DNA from: RBG-16-66-20 sp035499575
GTDB taxonomy: Bacteria > Pseudomonadota > Gammaproteobacteria > Burkholderiales > SG8-39
Length of the DNA stretch: 5,880 bases
Assembly (NCBI GenBank): GCA_035499575.1
Contig: DATJYN010000181.1
Span: 1 to 5,880, forward strand
Direction of reading: 5' to 3'
The position numbers and the translations under genes were made by a program. The notes under the pieces are model-generated. The model ran no database searches, was not told the DNA's origin, and worked only from the letters and a program-made list of their open reading frames with translations. Positions 1 through 5,880 of this stretch are shown here, one piece after another (the stretch's first letter is position 1; every line of letters begins with the position of its first letter).

Positions 1-1963
1 GAAGCCGAGTTATCTGTTCGCCCTCGTTGCAGCGGATCTTGAATTCATAAAAGAGGAAATCAAAACGGGATCCGGCCGAAAAACGCTCCAGATCTACGTC
101 GAACCCGGCAAGCTCGACCAGGCCGCCTGGTCCATGGACTGCCTGAAGCGCGCAATCGCCTGGGACGAGCAGCGCTTCGGCCTGGCGCTCGACCTAGACG
201 AGTACAAGATCGTCGCCGTGGGCGACTTCAACTCCGGCGCGATGGAGAACAAGGGCCTCAACATCTTCAACACCAAGTACATCCTCGCCCGGCCGGACGT
301 CGCGACGGATGTCGACTACCTGAACATCGACCGCGTGGTGGCGCACGAGTACTTCCACAACTGGACCGGCGACCGCGTCACCTGCCGCGACTGGTTCCAG
401 CTTTCGCTGAAGGAAGGCCTGACGGTGTTCCGCGACCAGGAGTATGGCGCCGACACCTATTCGCGCGCCGTGACGCGCATCCAGGAAGTGCGCAACCTGC
501 GCGCCGCGCAGTTCCCCGAGGACGCCGGCCCGATGGCGCACCCGGTGCGGCCGCAGTCCTACATGGAAATCCGCAACTTCTACACCATGACGGTGTACGA
601 GAAAGGCGCGGAAGTGGTGCGCATGCAGCACACCCTGCTCGGCGAGGAGAGATTCCAGGCCGGCATGCGTCTCTACTTCAAGCGCCACGACGGCCAGGCC
701 GTCACCTGCGACGATTTCGTCCAGGCGATGCAGGATGCTTCAGGCGTCGACCTCGCGCAGTTCCGCCGCTGGTACGACGTGCCGGGAACACCGGTGCTGG
801 ACTGCTCGAGCCGCTACGGGAACGGCGTCTTCACGTTGAACGTGAAGCAGTCCATGAACCCGCCCTTCCACATCCCCTTCGCGGTGAAGATCGGCGATCA
901 GGAAGAAGTCCTGTCGATCAAGCGGGCGGAAGAGCAATTTACCTTCCAATGCGGGAGCAAGCCCGTTCCCTCCCTGCTGCGCGGCTTCTCCGCGCCGGTG
1001 ATCCTCAATTACCCGTACACCGAAGACGAGCTGGTGCATTTGCTCGCCAACGACGACGACCCGTTCAACCGCTGGGAGGCGGCGCAGCGCCTGTCGGCCG
1101 AGATCATTTTGCAGAAGGAGGGAGTCCCCTCCCCGGCATTCCTGGAGGCTGTAAGGCGATTGCTCAAGCTGGCAGACCATGCGTTCGTTGCCGAGACCCT
1201 GGCCCTGCCCTCGGAAAGCGCGCTTGCCGAGCAAATGGACGTCGTCGATCCCGATGCGCTGCATAAGGCGCGCAATGCTCTTCGCCGCGCCCTGGCTTTT
1301 CGCTTGAAAAATGAATTTCTCGATGCCTACAGGGCGCTCAAGATCGTCTCGCCCTACTCCCCCGACGCCGTTTCGTCGGGCAAGCGCGCGCTGCGCAACC
1401 TGGCTCTTTCCTACCTCATGGAATTGGAGACCCCCGACATTGTTGCGCTGTGCTACGAGCAATACGGCCAGTCGGACAACATGACCGAGCAGTTCGCCGC
1501 GCTCGCGACGCTCGCGAACAGCAATGCGCCGCAACGAGGCATCGCGCTGGAATCCTTCTACGCGCGCTGGAAGGACGAGCCGCTGGTGGTGGACAAGTGG
1601 CTCTCCGTGCAGGCCACCTCGCGGCTGCCGGATGCGCTCGCGCGCGTGCGCGAATTGCTTTCTCACCCCGCCTTCGACATCAAGGTGCCGAACAAGGTGT
1701 ACTCGCTGATCCGAGCCTTCGCCGCCAACCACGTGCGCTTCCACGCCGCCGACGGCTCGGGCTATGCCTTCCTCGCCGACCAGGTACTCGCGTTGAACGA
1801 GCTGAATCCGCAGGTCGCGGCGAGGATGGCCCGGGGCTTTGATCGCTGGAAAAAATTCGACGGTGCCAGGCAGGAAAATGCCAGGCTGCAACTGGAACGC
1901 ATCCGTGACGCCAAGGGCCTGACGAAGGACGTCGCCGAGATCGTCACCAAGGCGCTGGCGTAA
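1..1963 (+). CDS. pepN: Aminopeptidase N (M1 family zinc metallopeptidase), 5' truncated by the window edge
   Basis: PepN is a cytoplasmic zinc exopeptidase that removes N-terminal residues from peptides in the last steps of protein turnover. The open frame runs from base 2 with no stop before TAA at 1961-1963, giving 653 visible residues. The first visible residues (KPSYLFALVA) already match the family, so the ATG at 134 is internal and the true start lies upstream. The substrate-binding GAMEN motif is at 236-250. The zinc site HEYFH is at 344-358, and its third ligand Glu lies 18 residues later in KEGL (413-415). The transition-state tyrosine in VYEKGAEVVRM is at 596-598. The C-terminal helical domain is complete and ends ITKALA-like (VTKALA). 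Compared with the Escherichia coli enzyme as I recall it, the beta-sandwich region around 800-960 looks about 25-30 residues shorter, while all catalytic parts are intact. It converges on the - strand cluster with a 7 bp gap. Identity is very secure; regulation is not visible. Confidence 0.97.
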   Translation, partial: KPSYLFALVAADLEFIKEEIKTGSGRKTLQIYVEPGKLDQAAWSMDCLKRAIAWDEQRFGLALDLDEYKIVAVGDFNSGAMENKGLNIFNTKYILARPDVATDVDYLNIDRVVAHEYFHNWTGDRVTCRDWFQLSLKEGLTVFRDQEYGADTYSRAVTRIQEVRNLRAAQFPEDAGPMAHPVRPQSYMEIRNFYTMTVYEKGAEVVRMQHTLLGEERFQAGMRLYFKRHDGQAVTCDDFVQAMQDASGVDLAQFRRWYDVPGTPVLDCSSRYGNGVFTLNVKQSMNPPFHIPFAVKIGDQEEVLSIKRAEEQFTFQCGSKPVPSLLRGFSAPVILNYPYTEDELVHLLANDDDPFNRWEAAQRLSAEIILQKEGVPSPAFLEAVRRLLKLADHAFVAETLALPSESALAEQMDVVDPDALHKARNALRRALAFRLKNEFLDAYRALKIVSPYSPDAVSSGKRALRNLALSYLMELETPDIVALCYEQYGQSDNMTEQFAALATLANSNAPQRGIALESFYARWKDEPLVVDKWLSVQATSRLPDALARVRELLSHPAFDIKVPNKVYSLIRAFAANHVRFHAADGSGYAFLADQVLALNELNPQVAARMARGFDRWKKFDGARQENARLQLERIRDAKGLTKDVAEIVTKALA

Positions 1964-1999
1964 AGCGCGCCTAGCCGGGAAACGCGAAGAAGCGCCAGC
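1954..1999. repeat. 7 bp GC-rich inverted repeat spanning the convergent gene ends
   Basis: GCTGGCG at 1954-1960 is the exact inverse of CGCCAGC at 1993-1999. The 32 bases between them hold both the pepN stop and the stop of the facing GT-like gene. A smaller hairpin, GCGCT/AGCGC (1952-1956 and 1964-1968, loop of 7), competes with it. Neither is followed by a T run on either strand, so this is not a classical intrinsic terminator. It could help end transcription from both sides, or be chance in GC-rich coding DNA. Confidence 0.25.
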
Positions 2000-2696
2000 C
2001 GTTCTTCATCACCGGCGTAAGCTCGACGCGCGAACGCAGCACCAGGGATTTGTCGTTGGGCATGTTGAGCTGCTCCACCAGGTTCGAGAAGATGCTGTCG
2101 ATCAACAGCAGCTCGGCGGCGCCCTCCAGGGTGGCAATCCAGTCGAACGGCGAATCGGTGCGCTCGTCGATCTCGACGATCTGGTAGTCGCGCCGCCACT
2201 CCTCGGGGATGACGATGTTCGGCCGGAAGTCCTTGCTCTGGCGGTGCACGCAGACGTAGGGTTTGCGGATCTCGAGCGACGCGTGCAGCCGGTTTTCCCT
2301 GGCCATGTCGCGCACCAGGCTCAGGCGCCACTTCTCGCTGAACGGCACGCCAGCCACCGCGTACTTGTACTCGTCGAACTTGAGGTGCTTCGTGTACGCC
2401 GGGTTTTGCAGCAGAGAATCCTTGCCGAGCATCGCGTTGTACAGGACATAGGTCGCGTCGCAGCCGCGCGCCTGCAACTCCGCCTTCGGCCGTCTGGCGA
2501 ACAGTTCCTCCGCATCGCCAGTGGAATGAACCGGGATGAAGCTGACATAGGGTGCGGCCGGCGACAGGAAAGGCTCATAGATCGAAGCGACCGGCCAGAT
2601 CACCTCGGCGCCGCGGTCGGCGAACCACTTGGCGATCGGCAGGGCGATGACGATGTCGCCGATCGACATCGTCTGGACCAGGCCGATGCGCTTCAT
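1971..2696 (-). CDS. Short GT-B / glycosyltransferase family 9 (heptosyltransferase)-like protein, function unknown
   Basis: The protein has 241 residues and no signal peptide. The N-terminus MKRIGLVQTMSIGDIVIALP resembles the opening of ADP-heptose:LPS heptosyltransferases, with a beta strand and then a GDI(V/L)..LP helix that contacts the acceptor. Near the C-terminus, ELLLIDSIFSNLVEQL (about 195-210) sits where GT9 enzymes have their donor-site (T)D(S/T)G..H..AA helix, but the usual Gly and His are missing. GT9 enzymes are normally about 320-360 residues, so this protein is clearly shorter. It may be a divergent or non-catalytic relative, or a transferase using another donor. The start is fixed by a 4 bp ATGA overlap (2693-2696) with the stop of the upstream DUF2214 gene, which suggests translational coupling. 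The stop TAG at 1971-1973 faces the end of pepN. That this is a real gene is secure; the family assignment is moderate and the substrate unknown. Confidence 0.75.
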   Translation of the reverse strand: MKRIGLVQTMSIGDIVIALPIAKWFADRGAEVIWPVASIYEPFLSPAAPYVSFIPVHSTGDAEELFARRPKAELQARGCDATYVLYNAMLGKDSLLQNPAYTKHLKFDEYKYAVAGVPFSEKWRLSLVRDMARENRLHASLEIRKPYVCVHRQSKDFRPNIVIPEEWRRDYQIVEIDERTDSPFDWIATLEGAAELLLIDSIFSNLVEQLNMPNDKSLVLRSRVELTPVMKNGWRFFAFPG

Positions 2697-3148
2697 GCGC
2701 CCAGGTATCCGATGCCCCGCGCCATGAGCGCGGCGCAGAGAATGATCAGCACCACGCCGGCCAGCTCAGCGTGGATGATCGAGCGGATCGCGCGCATCCT
2801 GGCTTCGCTCACCACCGGGACCTGCCCCAGCCTAAGGTACTTGCTCCAGGACAGGAATTCGACGGTCGGGTAGATCGACAGCAGCCCGACGGCCAGGAAC
2901 AGCGCCATCTTGGCGATGAACGGCAGGCTATGCAGGTAGTAATCGGCGCCCTTCTCGAAATAGAGCACGCGGATCACGCCGATCACCAGCACCGCGCCCG
3001 CCGACGCGCCGTAGACCAGGTCGTAGAGCTGGATCTTACGCGCCGACTTCGCCGTCAGGTCGCCCTTGATGAGCGCGAACTCGACCACCAGCGCCGAGAC
3101 CAGCGCGAACGCGGCAAGGTGGTGCAGGAAGGCGAACAAGGCCGACAT
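2693..3148 (-). CDS. DUF2214 family four-helix inner-membrane protein
   Basis: The 151-residue protein has four hydrophobic segments at about residues 4-26, 45-63, 77-97 and 120-142. The pattern matches the uncharacterised DUF2214 (COG3556) membrane family: an FLHHLAAFAL start, DLVYGASAG before helix 2, RVLYFEKGADYY in the loop, FIAKMALFL in helix 3, and SIYPTVEFLSW after it. The length is normal for the family, so it looks complete. Histidines lie at 9, 10, 73 and 126, in or near membrane segments. No biochemical role is established for this family, to my knowledge. The ATG at 3148 follows a weak GGGAA sequence 7 bases upstream and lies 18 bp after the stop of the methyltransferase-like gene. 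Its TGA overlaps the ATG of the GT-like gene by 4 bp. Family call is good; function is unknown. Confidence 0.85.
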   Translation of the reverse strand: MSALFAFLHHLAAFALVSALVVEFALIKGDLTAKSARKIQLYDLVYGASAGAVLVIGVIRVLYFEKGADYYLHSLPFIAKMALFLAVGLLSIYPTVEFLSWSKYLRLGQVPVVSEARMRAIRSIIHAELAGVVLIILCAALMARGIGYLGA

Positions 3149-3166
3149 CGCGGGGTTCCCGGGTTG

Positions 3167-3628
3167 CTAGAGCCAGCGGCGGACCTGCGCCTGGTAGGCG
3201 GCATAGGCCTCGCCGAACATCGCGGAGAGTACCCGTTCTTCGGGCGCGATCTGGAAACGCGAGATATAGGCGAAGAATGCGGCCGGGCCTGCAAGCACCC
3301 AGGGCGCAGCCAGGTAGAACGCCCACCCCGCCAACACGCAAAGCAGCCCCACATACATCGGATTCCGGGTGACGCGGTAGATGCCTTCGGTTACCAGCGC
3401 CGAGGTCTTCTCCGGCTTCATCGGATTGATCGTCGTCTGCGCCCGGCGGAAAGCGCGTGCGCCGGCCGCGCTGATGACGCCGCCCATCAGGGCCATCGCC
3501 AGCGCACCGAGCGCACGAACGGGAAACGGAACGTTGATCGCCGGCGTGCACTCGGACAAGCCCCACATGGCGACGGCCAGTATGAGTGCAACCGCAGGCG
3601 GCGGTATCTTGAGTTCGAGGGCGGTCAC
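3167..3628 (-). CDS. Isoprenylcysteine carboxyl methyltransferase (ICMT/PEMT)-like membrane protein
   Basis: Read from GTG at 3628 this is a 153-residue integral membrane protein. It has hydrophobic stretches at about 10-27, 36-58, 90-106 and 107-123. The signature VTEGIYRVTRNPMYVG (79-94) and the C-terminal PEERVLSAMFGEAYAAY..QVRRWL (129-153) are the SAM- and membrane-lipid-facing motifs of the ICMT/PEMT/Ste14 superfamily (COG2020). Bacterial members are SAM-dependent methyltransferases whose substrates are mostly unknown; bacteria lack the prenylated CAAX proteins of the eukaryotic enzyme. An ATG at 3730 is open in frame, but it would add a Ser/Arg/Thr/Cys-rich, non-membrane stretch lying antiparallel-free over the end of the upstream gene in another frame. 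GTG is therefore preferred. The gene lies 16 bp after the channel-like gene and 18 bp before the DUF2214 gene. Superfamily secure, substrate unknown. Confidence 0.88.
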   Translation of the reverse strand: MTALELKIPPPAVALILAVAMWGLSECTPAINVPFPVRALGALAMALMGGVISAAGARAFRRAQTTINPMKPEKTSALVTEGIYRVTRNPMYVGLLCVLAGWAFYLAAPWVLAGPAAFFAYISRFQIAPEERVLSAMFGEAYAAYQAQVRRWL

Positions 3629-3641
3629 GGTTTTTACGCTG

Positions 3642-3646
3642 CTCCT
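3642..3646 (-). promoter_or_regulatory. Shine-Dalgarno AGGAG of the methyltransferase-like gene, overlapping the upstream stop codon
   Basis: On the - strand the bases read TAGGAGCAGCGTAAAAACC and then GTG. AGGAG shares two bases with the TAG stop (3645-3647) of the channel-like gene. It is the only strong purine-rich site near a start in this cluster. The 13-base gap to GTG is longer than the usual 5-9, and no ATG, TTG or other GTG lies closer. It supports GTG 3628 as the start and suggests that translation of the two genes is coupled. Confidence 0.5.
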
Positions 3647-3998
3647 ACACCTGCTTGTTGACGCCCTGGGCGTTGAACTTGTGGAGCATGCGATGCGCGA
3701 TCGGCGCAAGCAGTACGCCGGTGGCGACAATCACGACGAGTCCGCAGTAGAGCGCATACAGGCCTGCGAACAGCTTGCCGCCTTCGGTCGCTGGAACGTT
3801 CACCGGTCCCATGCCGCCGAGCAGCATCGCGGCGTTCAGGAACGCGTCCAGCCAGCCCAATTTCTCCAATGCGTGGTAGCCGATCATGCCGACGAGCAGC
3901 GAGAAGGCGGCCAGCAGCAGGGCCAGCGCGCCGCTGCGCGCGAGGCGCGCCAGGAACTGGCGGCGCGAAATCAGGGGATCGGTCCGGTGCTCGTACAT
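3645..3998 (-). CDS. Small two-helix membrane protein resembling a K+ channel pore domain with a degenerate selectivity filter
   Basis: The 117-residue protein has a short basic N-terminus (RTDPLISRRQFLARLARS), a first helix at about 22-44 and a second at about 77-100. Between the helices lies a short amphipathic stretch, WLDAFLNAAMLLGGMGPV (49-66), then NVPATEGGKLFAGLYALYCG. This order mirrors a 2TM ion-channel pore module: TM1, pore helix, filter, a (T)xxGKLF..(F/Y)YAL linker and TM2. The filter position holds GGMGP in place of the potassium signature T-x-GYGD. Relatedness to the ion-channel 2TM family is therefore plausible, but potassium selectivity is not predicted. The C-terminal tail (RMLHKFNAQGVNKQV) is short and basic, with no RCK or other ligand domain. 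The ATG at 3998 has only a weak upstream ribosome site and lies 24 bp after the dehydrogenase stop. That it is a gene is well supported by its position in the run and its membrane profile. Confidence 0.8.
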   Translation of the reverse strand: MYEHRTDPLISRRQFLARLARSGALALLLAAFSLLVGMIGYHALEKLGWLDAFLNAAMLLGGMGPVNVPATEGGKLFAGLYALYCGLVVIVATGVLLAPIAHRMLHKFNAQGVNKQV

Positions 3999-4022
3999 GC
4001 TTCGATCAATTCGCGATGCCCG

Positions 4023-4829
4023 TCAGCTCTCGCCTCTTCCCTTGACGATGGCATTCAGGACCATCCGGTCCACGATGCCGGGCGCGATGAGCTGCAGCCA
4101 CAGGCCGATTTTTCCCTGCAGCGTCATGACCAGCTGGCGCTTGCGTGCGTGCGTCGCTTCGAGGATCTGGCGCGCGCATTCCTGCACGGACATGGCCTTG
4201 TCGTCCTTCAGGCCGCTCCGGCCCGCGGGCCCGCCGTCGGGACCGTAACCGTGGATGCGAATGTCGGTGGCGACGACGCCGGGATAGACGACGGTGACGT
4301 CCACGCCCGCTTCCTTCAGTTCCAGCCGCAGCGCCTCGAGGAACAAGGCCTGCGCCGCCTTGGTAGGGCTGTAGGCGGAGCGGCCGGGAACGCCGACCTT
4401 GCCGGCGAGGCTGGAGATGCCGACGACCTGGCCGCGGCGCTTCTTCAGGTGCGGCAAGGCGTAGCGAGTGCAGTACAGGCTGCCGAAGTAGTTCACGCGC
4501 ATCATGGCTTCGTACCAGGAGAAGTCGGTTACATCCTCGAAGTTCGCATGGCCGGAAACGCCGGCATTGTTGATGAGAATGTCGAGCGAATCGTACTTGC
4601 GCACCGCCGTTTCGACGAAATTCCGGCAGTCGGACTCGGCGCTCACGTCGCAGCGGACCGCGACCGCCTCGGCGCCGCGCGCTCGGCAGTCGGCGGCGAC
4701 CTGCTGCAAATTCTCCTCGTTGCGCGCGGCAAGCGCGAGCCAGACACCCTTGCCGGAGGCCTGGCGCGCCAGTTCCGCGCCGATGCCTTCGGAAGCGCCC
4801 GTGATGGCGATGACCTTGCCGGCAAACAT
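4023..4829 (-). CDS. Short-chain dehydrogenase/reductase (SDR), classical type
   Basis: The 268-residue Rossmann-fold oxidoreductase carries the cofactor loop TGASEGIG (10-17), a CDVS acidic turn (60-63), NNAG (87-90), Asn113, the catalytic Ser139/140, and Tyr153-x3-Lys157 in AYSPTKAA. PG at 183-184 precedes the substrate-covering loop. Arg36 right after the second beta strand (LALAARNEEN) favours NADP(H) over NAD(H). The C-terminus has a hydrophobic run, GKIGLWLQLIAPGIVDRM (239-256), seen in SDRs of the DHRS7 or 11-beta-hydroxysteroid dehydrogenase style. It may be a membrane-associating tail for a lipophilic substrate. The substrate cannot be read from sequence. All active-site residues are present and the length is typical. 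The ATG at 4829 lies 18 bp after the stop of the upstream oxidase gene, so the two are probably cotranscribed. Confidence 0.93.
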   Translation of the reverse strand: MFAGKVIAITGASEGIGAELARQASGKGVWLALAARNEENLQQVAADCRARGAEAVAVRCDVSAESDCRNFVETAVRKYDSLDILINNAGVSGHANFEDVTDFSWYEAMMRVNYFGSLYCTRYALPHLKKRRGQVVGISSLAGKVGVPGRSAYSPTKAAQALFLEALRLELKEAGVDVTVVYPGVVATDIRIHGYGPDGGPAGRSGLKDDKAMSVQECARQILEATHARKRQLVMTLQGKIGLWLQLIAPGIVDRMVLNAIVKGRGES

Positions 4830-4847
4830 GCCTTCGAGTCTACCCGC

Positions 4848-5880
4848 TCAGAAGCGGTCCGCACGATACGGCGCGGGATCGACGAACGGCGTTTCGCCTG
4901 CAACCATTTCGGCGATCAGCCGCCCGGTCACGGGCCCCAGCGTCAGGCCGTGATGCGCATGCCCGAACGCGAACCACAGGTTGGCATGCCGCGGTGCCCG
5001 GCCGATGATCGGCATCATGTCCGGCGTGCAGGGCCGCGCGCCCATCCAGGGTTCCGTGTCGAGGCGCTCGGCGAGCGGGAACAGGTTGCGCGCCAGGGGT
5101 TCGGCGCGGCCGAGCTGCACCGGCGTGCGGATGGCGTCGCGCAACGCGAACTCGGCGCCCGTGGTGAGGCGGATGCCGCGCCGCATCGGCGCGAGCAGGT
5201 AGCCGCGCTCGGTGTCGAGGATGGGATGGTTCAGCGTCGCCTTGCCGGCGGCGCGGTAGTGCATGTGGTAGCCCCGCTTGACGGCGAGCGGCAGGTCGTA
5301 GCCCTGCGCGCGCGTCACCACGTCCGCCCAGGGACCTAGGGCGATGACGGCGTCCTTCGCGTTCACCTGGCCCTCCACGGTCCGCACCGACCAGCTGTTT
5401 CCGTCGGCCTGCAGGGTCGCGGCATTGCCCTGTAGAAATTTTCCGCCCCCGCGCTCGAACAAGCCGAGATACGCCAGCGCCAGGCCCTGGGGGTCGATCA
5501 CGCTGGTCGGATCGGTCCAGTGCAGCGCGCCGACCAGGACCGGCGCAAGGTGGGGCTCCTGCTCCTGGAGTTCCTTTCCGCCCAACTCCAGAAAATTGAT
5601 GCCGAACTCCGCGCGCCAGCGCGCGGCCTCGGTAAAACGCAGGTCGCGCTCGCGCGCGGTGCGGAACACGCGCATCCAGCCGTCGCGCTTGATGAACCCC
5701 GTTGCGCCGGCCCGCTGCGCGAGCGCATCGTGCTCCGTAACGCAATGCTCGATCAGGTGCGAATACAGGCGCGCGATCTGCGCATGGCGCGGGCGGCGCG
5801 AATGCTTCCAGTATTTCCACAGGAACGGCGCCAGGTCCGGCAACGCCGAGGGGTGGTAGTGCGCGTCGATGGTGCGGTTC
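4848..5880 (-). CDS. FAD-dependent D-amino-acid dehydrogenase-like oxidoreductase (DAO family), 5' truncated by the window edge
   Basis: There are 343 visible residues ending at TGA 4848-4850, and the frame stays open through the right edge. A TTG at 5841-5843 is internal, because family-like sequence (NRTIDAHYHPSALPDL) continues upstream of it. Compared with a usual length near 410-430, about 70-90 N-terminal residues are missing, including the GxGxxG FAD-binding loop. What remains is typical of the DAO/DadA fold: DAVIALGPWAD (5322-5354) near the flavin, KRGYHMHYR, the region ending RGIRLTTGAEFA, GARPCTPDMMPIIGRAP (4992-5042), and the C-terminal flavin-contacting FGHAHHGLTLGPVTGRLIAEM (about 4906-4970). 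Relatives oxidise D-amino acids or secondary amines and pass electrons to quinone or oxygen. DadA itself is the closest named enzyme, but the substrate here is not certain. It is the first visible gene of the - strand run; any promoter lies outside the window. Confidence 0.88.
   Translation of the reverse strand, partial: NRTIDAHYHPSALPDLAPFLWKYWKHSRRPRHAQIARLYSHLIEHCVTEHDALAQRAGATGFIKRDGWMRVFRTARERDLRFTEAARWRAEFGINFLELGGKELQEQEPHLAPVLVGALHWTDPTSVIDPQGLALAYLGLFERGGGKFLQGNAATLQADGNSWSVRTVEGQVNAKDAVIALGPWADVVTRAQGYDLPLAVKRGYHMHYRAAGKATLNHPILDTERGYLLAPMRRGIRLTTGAEFALRDAIRTPVQLGRAEPLARNLFPLAERLDTEPWMGARPCTPDMMPIIGRAPRHANLWFAFGHAHHGLTLGPVTGRLIAEMVAGETPFVDPAPYRADRF

Noticed and set aside
740..1891. 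A 383-residue - strand open frame inside pepN
   Set aside because: It lies entirely antisense to a confident PepN sequence, and its translation is rich in Arg, Gly, Val and Gln without recognisable domains.
134..1963. ATG at 134 as the start of pepN
   Set aside because: Family-conserved sequence (KPSYLFALVA, LQIYVEPGKLDQ) continues in frame back to base 2, so the gene is cut by the window edge rather than starting here.
3167..3730. ATG at 3730 as the start of the methyltransferase-like gene
   Set aside because: The added 34 residues overlap the preceding gene by 86 bases in another frame and look like shadow translation. The GTG at 3628 has a Shine-Dalgarno and starts directly before the membrane-protein sequence.
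3381..5339. A 652-residue + strand open frame opposite the oxidase, SDR, channel-like and methyltransferase-like genes
   Set aside because: It is antisense to well-recognised genes. Its translation is low-complexity, rich in Arg, Ala, Gly, His, Asp and Gln, with no family motif. Long antisense frames are common in GC-rich DNA.
4848..5843. TTG at 5843 as the start of the DAO-like gene
   Set aside because: The frame continues to the right edge with plausible family sequence, and the FAD-binding N-terminus is missing. The codon is an internal leucine.
1..5880. CRISPR arrays, tRNA or rRNA genes, insertion sequences, attachment sites
   Set aside because: No regularly spaced repeats, transposase or integrase motifs or terminal inverted repeats were seen by eye. 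Nearly every base lies inside one of seven coding genes.

Overview
The window is about 64% GC by eye and tightly packed, with seven genes and no intergenic gap above about 25 bp. Third codon positions are strongly G/C, gene families are ordinary for Proteobacteria, and many antisense shadow ORFs occur, as expected in such DNA. A betaproteobacterium (Burkholderiales or Nitrosomonadales-like) fits best. This is an inference from composition and protein style; no marker gene fixes the lineage. No tRNA, rRNA, CRISPR array, insertion sequence or phage gene is visible.

Layout. Positions 1-1963 on the + strand hold the C-terminal three quarters of aminopeptidase N (pepN), whose start lies before the window. 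Seven bases after its stop comes the end of a run of six genes, all on the - strand, from the right edge back to 1971. In transcription order they are: an FAD-dependent D-amino-acid dehydrogenase-like oxidase (5' end outside the window), a short-chain dehydrogenase/reductase, a 117-residue two-helix membrane protein resembling a potassium-channel pore domain with a degenerate filter, an isoprenylcysteine-carboxyl-methyltransferase-like membrane protein starting at GTG, a DUF2214 four-helix membrane protein, and a short protein resembling a GT-B/heptosyltransferase.

How the genes fit together. The six - strand genes are separated by 18, 24, 16, 18 and -4 bp, so they are probably one transcription unit. 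Its promoter would lie beyond the right edge. Three consecutive genes encode small integral membrane proteins, and they are flanked by soluble redox enzymes and a glycosyltransferase-like protein. The sequence does not show a common pathway. PepN is an independent housekeeping peptidase that converges on this cluster.

Assessment. Most of the window is ordinary chromosomal housekeeping and accessory metabolism. The item most worth a second look is the small channel-like protein at 3645-3998. It keeps the layout of a two-helix K+ channel pore but has LGGMGPV where TVGYGD would be expected. I see no convincing new defence, mobile or regulatory system.
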